A stretch of DNA of 64,000 nt, from NCBI RefSeq assembly GCF_003024525.3, contig NZ_CP035934.2, forward strand, positions 2,356,001-2,420,000. The letters are read 5' to 3'. Below the pieces are notes generated by a model that saw nothing but the letters and a program-made list of their open reading frames with translations, made no database searches and had not been told where the DNA came from. Position 1 is the stretch's first letter. Each line of letters begins with the position of its first letter. This DNA comes from Acinetobacter cumulans. GTDB taxonomy: Bacteria; Pseudomonadota; Gammaproteobacteria; Pseudomonadales; Moraxellaceae. The position numbers and the translations under genes were made by a program. This document shows, piece by piece, positions 17,353 through 27,000 of the stretch.

Positions 17353-18582
17353 ATGCTGCATAAGCTAAAACTACACTTTTTAAAAATAAATATTCGTCTA
17401 GGAAATATTAGCTACGCACGACAACTCTTAAAACAACAGACTCCCAAGACCCAATCTCAACCAATCAAAAACATTTATACCGATCTCTCTGTCATTTCTA
17501 TGAATGACGCAGGTACTGGCATTCAACGCCTTGTAAAATCGGTATGGTCTCGTCTGCCAAAGCATGCACCAAACCTCAATTTCTATCCGATTTATGCAAC
17601 TCGCAAAAAAAAGTATGCCCTCTCCCAATACCCACAAAAAAATATTAAAAAACGCCAATATGTAAACCTCAAAAGTGGTGATTTATTTTTTGGTTTAGAT
17701 TGGTCGGCAGATCAAATTATTAAACATCAAGTACGTTTAATGACCTGGAAAATCAAAGGGTCAAAACAGGTTTTTATCTTAAACGACATCTTGGCATTAC
17801 AGCATCCAGAGTGGTTCACCGCCAAAAATAGACAAAAACTCCAAGCTTGGCTGAATGTCATTGCGGTATGTGCCGATGAGATTATTTGTGTGTCCGAAAC
17901 CGTAAAAAAACAAGTGCTTCAATACCTGCATGAACATCAGATTGATGATCTGCCTTGCTCAGCCATTAAACTGGGTGGTGAAATTAGCCCAAGCACATAT
18001 ACGGCGCAAATTCGCCCTGAATTTGAACAAAAATTCTTAGCCTCAAGCTATATTCTCAAAGTATCGACGATCGAACCTCGTAAAGGCCATTTGTGTTTAA
18101 TCCAAGCTTTTGAAGCATTACTCAAACGCTATCCAGACTATCCACATCATTTATATTTGGTTGGGCGTTATGGTTGGAAATCTGAACATACCCTGCAATA
18201 TTTGAAAGCATCCCCGTATTTTGGAACACGTATATTTTGGTGGGACGATATGAATGATGCTGAGTTAAATCTACTCTATCAACATACGGTTGGCGCAGTA
18301 AATTGCTCTTATGGAGAGGGTTTCGGTTTACCCCTAATGGAAGCGATCTATTATCAAAAACCGCTTTTAGTTCGTGATCTGCCTGTTTTTCGTGAAGTCA
18401 GTAGCAACCAAGCAAACTATTTTCAGCAGGATAAACCCGATGCTTTGGCAGAAACTTTGTATATCTGGAGTAAAGATCTAAACTCAAGCTCTACACACAT
18501 TATTCCACTCACCTCATGGGATGTAAGTGTCGAAAAAATAATGCAATTTTTACAAAAACATGGCTTGCAGATAACAACATAA
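17353..18582 (+). CDS. capsule-locus glycosyltransferase, GT4 type
   Basis: A GT-B glycosyltransferase of about 409 residues that would add one sugar to the capsular glycan at the cytosolic face of the membrane. The N-terminal Rossmann part has the motif TGIQRLVKSVW, shared with the two other glycosyltransferases of this locus. The C-terminal nucleotide-sugar part has KVSTIEPRKGHL, YLVGRYGW and YGEGFGLPLMEAIYYQKPLL, where the EGFGLPLME stretch holds the GT4 E-x7-E pair. AGGGCGAG before the ATG at 17353 supports that start over the in-frame ATG at 17329. The gene converges on the kpsC-like gene, leaving 20 bases between stops. The sugar used cannot be read. Confidence 0.85.
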   Translation: MLHKLKLHFLKINIRLGNISYARQLLKQQTPKTQSQPIKNIYTDLSVISMNDAGTGIQRLVKSVWSRLPKHAPNLNFYPIYATRKKKYALSQYPQKNIKKRQYVNLKSGDLFFGLDWSADQIIKHQVRLMTWKIKGSKQVFILNDILALQHPEWFTAKNRQKLQAWLNVIAVCADEIICVSETVKKQVLQYLHEHQIDDLPCSAIKLGGEISPSTYTAQIRPEFEQKFLASSYILKVSTIEPRKGHLCLIQAFEALLKRYPDYPHHLYLVGRYGWKSEHTLQYLKASPYFGTRIFWWDDMNDAELNLLYQHTVGAVNCSYGEGFGLPLMEAIYYQKPLLVRDLPVFREVSSNQANYFQQDKPDALAETLYIWSKDLNSSSTHIIPLTSWDVSVEKIMQFLQKHGLQITT

Positions 18583-18602
18583 GCTGTGATTCATTGGCAA
18601 AA

Positions 18603-19643
18603 TTAATATTTCATGAAAGGCTGTAACCAACCCAGCCAATTAATTTTGTTTTTATTTTTTAAAATCACAAGTTCTTCTATAGCTTGAGTCGCAGTGATCT
18701 GTGGATGACGTTGATTTAATAAAGAGCGATATTGTGGATAGAGAATTAAAGCACCCGCGATTAATTCCTCTAACCGCAATGGTCTTTTAGTACGCGCTAT
18801 AGCGTATATATCATGAGTAAGGCCCCAACCTGAATAAAATGGCAAACCGTGACAGACCACGGATTTCCCTCTTAAAAGGGCTTCAAATCCAGTTAAAGAC
18901 GTCATCACATGTACTTCATCTGCCCAATCCAGCCAGTCCGTAATATCACCTTCTGTTCTAATTACATTGGCATAGTGCTGTGCTTGTGCCAGATCCAAAC
19001 TGTCCTTACGCCAACCTGCAGATACATCGGGATGTGGCCGATATACTAAGTAGGCGCCTGGGCATAATTGGCGAACTTGCGCAAGAAGGTCTAAATTGCG
19101 TTTGATATGCGGTGATCCATATTGTATGGATGCATCCCCTTCAACCTGCCCAACTACTAAAATTTTTTGCTGTGCCGAAATAGTTGGAAAATCAGTAAAC
19201 TGCTTCGTTTTTAGATTATATTTACTCAACTTTTGACTGATTAAATGCTGTTGCAACATCTTGGCTTCAGCACATTCTTTAGCCGAAAAATCATGTTGAT
19301 TTAACAGACGCTCTAAACGTGATTCCACTTGTGTATTGAAATACATCCCCAAATCATCAAAAACCCAAGAAATAGGCGAATTAAATGCAGCACCTAATCC
19401 AATAGAGCGAATAAAGCCATCCTCTACTCGGATTAAGGTTTTTACATGTTGCAATGCTAAAGGTACTGGTTGCATACCCCATACAATCAACACGGCTTCG
19501 GCAGAAATAGGCTGATCCAGCTTAAAGCGCTTGAGTTGTAAATGAGGCAAAAAAGTCTTTAGGATTAAAAATTTTCGATAAGAAAATCCATAGACCCATG
19601 CCTCTTTCACATGTTTCAGAGCATGAAGCTCCATCAATGACAT
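18603..19643 (-). CDS. single-domain KpsC-like beta-Kdo transferase
   Basis: KpsC extends the poly-Kdo linker that anchors group 2 capsules to lipid. E. coli KpsC is about twice this length and has two related glycosyltransferase modules. This 346-residue protein matches only the C-terminal module: IRVEDGFIRSIGLGA near residue 71, LSKYNL near residue 140, ILVVGQVEGDASI, YLVYRPHPDVSAGWRK near residue 200, and MTSLTGFEALLRGKSVV followed by LPFYSGWGLTHD near residue 265. No N-terminal module is present nearby. The start overlaps the end of the upstream glycosyltransferase gene by ten bases, which suggests translational coupling. Whether one module suffices for the linker is an open question. Confidence 0.82.
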   Translation of the reverse strand: MSLMELHALKHVKEAWVYGFSYRKFLILKTFLPHLQLKRFKLDQPISAEAVLIVWGMQPVPLALQHVKTLIRVEDGFIRSIGLGAAFNSPISWVFDDLGMYFNTQVESRLERLLNQHDFSAKECAEAKMLQQHLISQKLSKYNLKTKQFTDFPTISAQQKILVVGQVEGDASIQYGSPHIKRNLDLLAQVRQLCPGAYLVYRPHPDVSAGWRKDSLDLAQAQHYANVIRTEGDITDWLDWADEVHVMTSLTGFEALLRGKSVVCHGLPFYSGWGLTHDIYAIARTKRPLRLEELIAGALILYPQYRSLLNQRHPQITATQAIEELVILKNKNKINWLGWLQPFMKY

Positions 19644-20836
19644 TCCGCTTCTACTAGCTCTTCGGGCTCAATCACATGCTGAATAGCATTAAAATGATCC
19701 TGCCACTCCCAATGCTGATAGTGCTTCATGCGTAACAGCTGATCTTGCCTTAATAAGGAGGCATTTTTGTTGTATTCCAAAATCATGTCATACCAAAGCT
19801 TTGTATCTAAGGTGTCAATAAATTCAGGTACACCCTGTCCGATTTCCCGAAAGACTTCAATATCACTAGCAATAACAGGCACTCCTAAAGAGAGTGCTTC
19901 AACCAAAGGCAAGCCAAAGCCTTCTACGAAACTTGGAAACAACAAAGCTTGTGCATTCAACAGCGTCGCTTTTAATTCAACATCACAAGAAGATGAACAT
20001 TCAATCACACGGCGCTTAACAAGCTCACAGCGATCCAATAAATTAAAGACTTGATCGGCCTCCCAACCTCGTTGCCCGACCAAAACTAAGTATGGTGCAT
20101 CTTCGCCAAGTTGCTGAATCAGGCGTTGCCAAATCTGCAATAACAACAAATGATTTTTACGTGCTTCTATGGTCGCCAGCACCACAAAATACTTTTTATG
20201 CTGTAATACAGGCAAAAGTTTAGGTGGTGCAAGCAGATGATGTAAATCACTGCTGAGTAAAGCTACTGTAATTGGTGGAGCTGTTAGCTTTTGCGTCTGA
20301 GCAAATTGTAATAACTCGGCTTTGGTAAACGCCGAGTTAACAATTATGGCATGCCCAACTTGCAACATGTGGCGTATACGTAGTGCATGCTTTGCTTGTT
20401 CTTGTGCACGACAATATTCTGGATAATTTACTGGGATAAGATCATGTACAAAAAAAACAGTTTTGAGCTGAAGTTGTTGAATTTTTCGAATATAGGACTT
20501 CGACTCAATACCTTTATGATTCAAATTTAGATAGACGCATCCTGCATACTGTGAATAATCTGACTCATTTTTAAATACATATTCAGTCAAAACATTAAAA
20601 AATGACGAATGCAGTAATTTCGGCTGATTTTGACACAGAATTTGAAACAGCTTTTCAGATTGCACCTGAGTTAAAATATGAACACTGCCTTTGTATGACA
20701 ACACTGCTTGCGCGTGCTTTGCATAATGTTTGATATATGCCAAGGTCACACGATCAATCCCTGTAATCGTTTTGCCTTTAATTAAGCGAAAGATTAAGCG
20801 GCTAATTTCAATCAAAATGGGGTTTTGAGTCGTCAT
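19634..20836 (-). CDS. capsule-locus glycosyltransferase, GT4 type
   Basis: A 400-residue GT-B enzyme. The N-terminal part contains ITGIDRVTLAYIKHYA, the same TGIxR signature as the neighbouring transferases, and VFFVHDLIPVNYPEYC. The C-terminal part has VLATIEARKNHLLLLQIW, LVLVGQRGWE and FPSFVEGFGLPLVEALSLGVPVI with the GT4 Glu pair. It sits one base after the export lipoprotein gene and overlaps the kpsC-like gene, so the three form a tight operon. It probably adds a sugar to the capsular repeat. Acceptor and donor are unknown. Confidence 0.85.
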   Translation of the reverse strand: MTTQNPILIEISRLIFRLIKGKTITGIDRVTLAYIKHYAKHAQAVLSYKGSVHILTQVQSEKLFQILCQNQPKLLHSSFFNVLTEYVFKNESDYSQYAGCVYLNLNHKGIESKSYIRKIQQLQLKTVFFVHDLIPVNYPEYCRAQEQAKHALRIRHMLQVGHAIIVNSAFTKAELLQFAQTQKLTAPPITVALLSSDLHHLLAPPKLLPVLQHKKYFVVLATIEARKNHLLLLQIWQRLIQQLGEDAPYLVLVGQRGWEADQVFNLLDRCELVKRRVIECSSSCDVELKATLLNAQALLFPSFVEGFGLPLVEALSLGVPVIASDIEVFREIGQGVPEFIDTLDTKLWYDMILEYNKNASLLRQDQLLRMKHYQHWEWQDHFNAIQHVIEPEELVEAECH

Positions 20837-20837
20837 A

Positions 20838-21965
20838 TTATTTGGTCATCGATGTCGTAGTTGAGACTGGCGATAAAATCGAACCAATAATACTTAAGAA
20901 CTTTTGTAGCTCAGAACCACTTGCATTAGACACGTACAACATATCTTTATTTTTTAGCTGGAATTTTTGTGCAAGTAACAAACCTTCCGCCGAGGTTAAG
21001 TCAAAGCGTAGTACTTCGGGTGCTGCTTCACCTGTAGGCAATTTCGATTGACTAAATTCTGCCTTTCGAAATACAAATACACCTTTAGGATTGGCTCTAA
21101 AATCATTCAAACCTGAAGTTTTAGCAATTACATCGGAAATACTGAGCCCATTGTCTCCATAATTGAGTATGGTATTACTATTGGTTGCACCCAATACCGT
21201 CACTTCATACTGATCTTGCATCACACGAACTGTATCGCCAGGATACAGATAAATATTTTCCACGCTATTACGAGTTAAATCATCCGCTCGAATACTAAAA
21301 TGTTGCTGAGCGCGCTCGATGACAAAACTTGTAGATTTCAATAGGCGAATGTCCGTCACACTTGGAATGACATCAATTAAACGCTCCCCCTTCGCAGTTA
21401 AAGGAATACTTACCGATTTACGATCTGCGATTAAGGTTACAGTATTCGTGTTGTTTTGGCTTAAGCGTGCCATGACCTGGGGCTTGTTGGCAATTTTCGA
21501 TAGGCCTTGGCGAATAGTCTGTTGAATTTGATCTAAAGTCCGGCCTGATGCTTTGATATTTCCCACAAAAGGTACTGTGATATAACCCTGATCTGTAATC
21601 ATTTGCTCAGGCATATTTAGCACACCACCTGAAATACCTAAACTATCGGCTGATGTTGTACCAAATAAAACTGCAGGCGGTGCTTCCCAAATTGAAATTT
21701 GAACAATATCCCCAGCACCTAATCGAAGTTGAGGTTTAGCACGTTGTACAAAAGCCTGAGTCATCGAGCTTGGTGTAGCCTGCGAATAAAATAGGTAGTT
21801 CTCTGAGTTAATATCAATCACATGAACACTGTTATTTAGCGTCTCATTCGACATTAACTTGGAACTAGATGGTCCAGAAGACGGGATAAAACTTGTTGAA
21901 TTTGAGCAGGCAGACAATATAACCGATGCACTTAATCCAAGAAAAACCGCTTTTATTTTCAACAT
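20838..21965 (-). CDS. kpsD: outer-membrane polysaccharide export lipoprotein (KpsD/BexD/Wza class)
   Basis: The outer-membrane exit channel for the capsule. The 375-residue protein has a signal peptide with lipobox (LSASVILSAC, Cys about residue 20), then the Poly_export domain (LRLGAGDIVQISIWEAPP and GYITVPFVGNIKASGRTLDQIQ), then SLBB-like segments (YEVTVLGATNSNTILNYGDNGLSISDVIAKTSGL). Its length is close to Haemophilus BexD and Neisseria CtrA rather than the longer E. coli KpsD. It would pair with the KpsE-like protein encoded at 28841-29941. It is followed directly by the glycosyltransferase and kpsC-like genes. Confidence 0.87.
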   Translation of the reverse strand: MLKIKAVFLGLSASVILSACSNSTSFIPSSGPSSSKLMSNETLNNSVHVIDINSENYLFYSQATPSSMTQAFVQRAKPQLRLGAGDIVQISIWEAPPAVLFGTTSADSLGISGGVLNMPEQMITDQGYITVPFVGNIKASGRTLDQIQQTIRQGLSKIANKPQVMARLSQNNTNTVTLIADRKSVSIPLTAKGERLIDVIPSVTDIRLLKSTSFVIERAQQHFSIRADDLTRNSVENIYLYPGDTVRVMQDQYEVTVLGATNSNTILNYGDNGLSISDVIAKTSGLNDFRANPKGVFVFRKAEFSQSKLPTGEAAPEVLRFDLTSAEGLLLAQKFQLKNKDMLYVSNASGSELQKFLSIIGSILSPVSTTTSMTK

Positions 21966-22119
21966 ATTACTTTTCTTATCCTTTACCTATCATCTTATTC
22001 GAACACATTTTCATTGGATGACTGGGTTTGATGAAAATCTATTCTTTTTTTGTTCAGCCTAAAAATATTAGCAATAATTTTAAGACGCTCGCAATGTAAT
22101 TTTTAGCATTTATGCGTAC

Positions 22120-23223
22120 CTAATCGTGAGTTTTGTTTTGCTTTTCTACAGTGGTGATTTGAGCGGGATCCAACACCTTTAATTTGCCTACTTTACGCCA
22201 CGGACTACGCTTAATTTTTTGAGCTTCTAAAATATCAAGTGCATGCCAGTACAAACCGACAGCTCTGTCCTTTATCCAAGGTAAAGCTAAATAATGCCCA
22301 AATGTAAAAGGGATCATAGGATTACGCCTTGCATAAGCCCAAATTTCGGCCCGTATGGCAGACTGTTCACTTTCACCACGCGCATGAAAACCAAAAGTAT
22401 CAGCAATTAAAAGCGTATTGGCTTTTACATTAAATTTAATGGGTGTAGCAAAGCCAAAATCTTGCAATTCTTGTGGACTAATTCGAAATGAGCCTCGTTG
22501 TGACAAAACATCAGTATGTTGTTGTGTACATATTTGAGTCGCTTTATGTTGCTCCCAAGCTAACCTTTTTTCATCTGCGCAGTGCGAGCCAGGCACATAC
22601 ATAAACGGGCCAGTGCTTTCATCTACATCCGTTAAAAATAGCCATGCTTTAGCACTCGAATAAAAAGTATCACTGTGAAAATTGGTCTGTGGATCTGGCT
22701 GTTCTTGATTAATTTTAGAAAATATCACTTGGATATAATTCATTGGTTGTACTTTAAAACTGGCCACAAAATTAATGAGGTTATTCCACTCTGTTTTTTG
22801 TAAAAATCCTGCTATTTTTTGTGTTTGCTGGAGTTGCTGTGCATCAAGTGACATCCGTCGCGTGACCGTATTGCCTTGAAGCATTTCACGAGTATCAAAA
22901 CTGTGCGCCGCTATTTCTGATTGAAGTGCTTTAAACTCAGCCTCAGTTAAAAAATTTTCTTTAACAATATATCCATGTGTATAAAAAAACGCTGCATCTT
23001 CGGCATTAATGTGTTTTTCAAGTTTCTTCCGTCTGAGATGTGCCAAGCGATGAACCAGCGCGACCCGTTTTTTATGTAGTCCCCATTTGTTCAGCTCTAT
23101 ATCGCTAAGCAAATAATTTTTTTCAAATGATTTTTCACCAACAACGAGCCCAACTATATCGCGTAAAAAGATTAGAGGCCTATTCTTAGCATAGTTTTTT
23201 AGAACCCGAATGTATGTATCCAA
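22120..23223 (-). CDS. phytanoyl-CoA dioxygenase (PhyH)-family enzyme
   Basis: A 367-residue Fe(II)/2-oxoglutarate dioxygenase. The metal triad is visible as His183-x-Asp185 (NFHSDTFYSS) and His280 (ADTFGFHARGE), with Arg291 as a likely 2-oxoglutarate ligand. PGSHCADEKR is also typical of PhyH proteins. The first 90 residues are basic and helical. It is the first gene of the leftward unit that continues to the export lipoprotein, 154 bases away. The start is a TTG at 23223, chosen because AAAGG lies six bases before it. A role in oxidising a capsule sugar or lipid is inferred only from location. Confidence 0.75.
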   Translation of the reverse strand: MDTYIRVLKNYAKNRPLIFLRDIVGLVVGEKSFEKNYLLSDIELNKWGLHKKRVALVHRLAHLRRKKLEKHINAEDAAFFYTHGYIVKENFLTEAEFKALQSEIAAHSFDTREMLQGNTVTRRMSLDAQQLQQTQKIAGFLQKTEWNNLINFVASFKVQPMNYIQVIFSKINQEQPDPQTNFHSDTFYSSAKAWLFLTDVDESTGPFMYVPGSHCADEKRLAWEQHKATQICTQQHTDVLSQRGSFRISPQELQDFGFATPIKFNVKANTLLIADTFGFHARGESEQSAIRAEIWAYARRNPMIPFTFGHYLALPWIKDRAVGLYWHALDILEAQKIKRSPWRKVGKLKVLDPAQITTVEKQNKTHD

Positions 23224-23263
23224 TTGACACCTTTTAAATTTATTGAATATTTTCTTTATTATT

Positions 23264-23285
23264 CACTTATTGTTAATAACAAGTG
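23264..23285. promoter_or_regulatory. operator-like palindrome in a divergent promoter region
   Basis: TTGTTA-A-TAACAA (23270-23282), inside an imperfect dyad CACTT...AAGTG, lies in the 251-base A+T-rich gap between two divergent capsule genes. The position suits a regulator site; no regulator is identified. Confidence 0.35.
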
Positions 23286-23474
23286 ATTTAATATACACAA
23301 TTACACAACTTTTAACACTAAGGCTTATTTTAATTTTTTTGATTAAATTACTGTTATTCATCGAAATAATTACACAACTACTGTCGAGCAAAAGCCTATA
23401 TTCTATATACAAACTAAAGTGCCAAATATAGAATAAAAAAAACTCAATTAGCCCAAATATAAAGCCAAACAACA

Positions 23475-23996
23475 ATGACAACTCTGATAAATATACCGAA
23501 AATGCTTCAATATTGGGGTACTCCCTTTATCACAATATTGTATAGATGCTTCCTCAACCGTGAGCCTGACCCTGAAGGATTAAAATATTATTTGGGTCGT
23601 TTAGAACAAGGTATTGACCGTCTAACAATCATTGAGCAGATGCTGAAATCAGCTGAAACTAAATTACATTTTAATCAAAAAGATCTCACGCTCATTCGCC
23701 TCGATGTTCAGCGTTTCAAAGCTTTGAGCATTTCTGGTTATTTGCCCGTCGTCCGCTTGTTTTCAACTTCTATGCCAAAAAATCAGCGGATCTTGATGAA
23801 TCGTTTAACCGAGCTGCAATTTAAACTCGAATCAAACGATATTCCTAAGCGAGAACATTTTTTATCAACTCACAGTATAAGTTTTGAAAAATTAAAACTT
23901 GTGAGAAATAAGAATATCAAATCATTACCACTCGCTACTGCAACATTGAATGATAAAGAACAAAAGTTATTCAATGAAATCATCAAACAATTATAA
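23475..23996 (+). CDS. DUF4214-domain protein of the capsule locus
   Basis: A 173-residue protein whose N-terminal 55 residues match DUF4214: ILYRCFLNREPDPEGLKYYL followed by RLEQGIDRLTIIEQMLKSAE. This short helical repeat is found beside surface-polysaccharide glycosyltransferases and in some secreted proteins; its job is not settled. The remainder is Lys/Leu-rich and helical without a clear family. It is 15 bases upstream of the 1099-residue glycosyltransferase, so the two are probably one operon. The ribosome site is weak. Confidence 0.7.
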   Translation: MTTLINIPKMLQYWGTPFITILYRCFLNREPDPEGLKYYLGRLEQGIDRLTIIEQMLKSAETKLHFNQKDLTLIRLDVQRFKALSISGYLPVVRLFSTSMPKNQRILMNRLTELQFKLESNDIPKREHFLSTHSISFEKLKLVRNKNIKSLPLATATLNDKEQKLFNEIIKQL

Positions 23997-24011
23997 TTTT
24001 GAGTTTTAAAT

Positions 24012-27000
24012 ATGCGTATTGTTATAGACATGCAAGGGTGTCAAAACCTAAGTCGTAACCGTGGAATAGGTCGCTATACTACAGGAATGGTTACTGGATT
24101 TTTAAAAGAAGCTGTAACCCAGCACGACTGCCATTTATTATTCAATGGCCAATTTAATGACAATTTAGGGCAACTAATAAACCATTATTCTGACTTTGTA
24201 CCAATTTCAAACATTCATATATGGTATGGTATAGGGCCCTGTTCAGGCAGCAATGCAAATAATAAAATTAATAAAAATATCTCAGTCATCTTACGCGAAA
24301 AATTTATTGAAAAAATTGATCCTGACTTTGTTTTCTTAACAACTTATTTCGAAGGCTATCATGATGATACCGTTTTATCAATTCCAAAGACTCGAAGATA
24401 TAAAGTAATCGCGACATCTCATGATTTAATCCCATTAATACAGCCAAAAATATATCTCGATCCGAATCCTGATTTTAAAAAATATTATTTAGAGCAAATA
24501 TCAGAGTTTAAAGAAGCAGATTTATATGCTGCAGTATCAAATTCATGTTCAAATGAACTCAAAACTTATTTAGGCATTTCTAAAGAAAAAATTATAATAA
24601 CATCTGAGGGTATTGAAAACAATTTCAAAAATAGCATGCCATCTTTTGAAAAAATAGAAAAGATGCTGGATTGTAAACTAAAAGATAAAAAACTTATTTT
24701 CTATTTTGGCGCAAGTGACGAAAGAAAAAACCATTTAAAATTAATTAAAGCTTACTCACTTTTATCTAAAACAGCAAAACAGAATAGTAAATTAATCATT
24801 GCTGGGATATTAAATGATGAACATTTGAATAAGTTTAAGAACTATGCATACAGATGCGGATTAAACAATGAGGATTATATTTTTCTAAAATATATTACAG
24901 ACAAACAGCTTATTGATTTATACAGCGTCTGCTACTTATTTGTTTTCCCATCATTTCATGAAGGCTTTGGGCTTCCCGCTCTTGAGGCAATGGCATGTGG
25001 TGCAGCTGTTATTACATCGAACACAACCAGCCTCCCTGAGGTAATTGGAAGAAAAGATTTAACTTTCGACCCCTACAATGCTTTAGAAATAAAGAAATTA
25101 TTAGAAAATTTAATAGAAAATCCACAGTTAAGGAATGAAATTTCGGAATATTGTGAAAGTCATTCAAAAACTTTTACATGGGAAAAAAGTGCAAAATTGA
25201 TTTTAGATTTCATGGAATCTTTTGGTATTACTAACGAGAGGGTTACTGCTGATACTTCTTATTTAATAAATTCAAGTGTCAACGCTATTAAAAAAATTAC
25301 TATTAATGACGACCTGAATAATACGAAAAAAGAACAAATAGCTTTAAAAATAATTAAAAATTTTCGAGAAAATAGAAAACCTAGAATTCTATATGATATT
25401 TCACAATTAATAACTGTAGATTTTATTACAGGAATTCAAAGAGTAACAAATGAAATCTACAATTCTTTAATCGAAAGCTACAGCGATCAATTTGAAATTA
25501 TACCAATTAAAATTTCTCATCATAGCGACGTTCTTGAAGCCATAGAAAATCCGCCAAAAACCATTAAAATTAATAAAAAATACTCATCAATTGATATTAA
25601 TGATATTAGAATTGGTGATATTTTTATTAGTATCGATCTTGACCATAGTGCACATACAAAAGAAGATGCATACGAAAAACTCAGATCACAAGGATGTAAA
25701 ACAGTTTTTATTATTCATGATCTATTGCCTTTTGATTTTGGTGATAGCTTTTTTAGCCCAAATTCAGCAGTTGCACATTTTGGCTGGTTTAAGGCGATCG
25801 CTAAAGCCGACCATTTAGTATGTGTTTCACAATCTGTAATGGAACATTCAAAATATTATCTTAATGCCGTAGAAAACATTAATACGAATTTAAAAATAGG
25901 ATGGTTTCATCTTGGCGGTAATTTTAAAAATGAAAAACACATAAATTTAGATAAAAATTTAAATATCGAACTCCAAAAAATAAATTTTTCAAATCCTGTT
26001 TTTTTAATGGTCGGCAGCGTCGAACCCCGTAAAGGACACTTAGAAGTTATTGAAGCAATGTCTGATCTCTGGGATTCCGGTTACCAAGGTTCTTTAGTCA
26101 TCGTTGGTGCTCGTGGCTGGAACAATGATTTAGTCATTGAAGTAATTAATTCAAGTCAATATAAAGATAAACTTTTATTCTGGCCTTCAAAAATATCAGA
26201 TGCCGATTTAGCATATTTATATAAAAATTCAACTGCACTCATTGCTGCTTCATTAGGTGAAGGCTTTGGACTACCCCTGATTGAATCATTACAGTACAAT
26301 ACACCCGTTATCGCTAGAAACATCCCTGTGTTTCGAGAAGTAACTAAAAATTCCTGCTTATATTTTAATGATGCAGAAGATTTGAAAAATATTATTTTGA
26401 AATATCATAAACAGCAATTAGGCAATAATTTTACATCACAAAACTGGGGAGAATCGGCTAAACAACTGATGAATGCCATAACAAAAGGCCACAATTCCGA
26501 AACATGGCATCGTGACGATAAACTTTGGCTATTACCAGTTTGTTCAAATAAATTTAATAGTACCAGCGGTATTTACTCAAGTGATCGAATTAAATCTAAA
26601 TTTGAAAAAGGTTTACTTGTTTGGGGGGGCTATTTCCCTTTAGAAAGTGGTAGCTATGATCTTAAAATATATGGTAAATCCTATATTGAACAAGAAATTA
26701 ATCTTAAAATTGTTACTCATTTACATGGTGAAATCAAAGTACTATTCGAGAAAAGATCCTTAACCCTTTCTTTAAGCAAAGGAATTTATGATATTCCTGA
26801 AATTATCTGCAATATACCAGTGAGCTTAAATGAATCAATTGATAGAGCTGAAATCTATATAGAATCATCTGAAAAAAATGACTTATATGTAAGTTGCTTC
26901 GAAATCAAGAAAACTAGTGATCTTCCTTTTATACTTCTAAACACTGCTCACAATTATTTCAAATCTGAAATTGGTCTAAAAAATGAGAGCGGAATTTATA

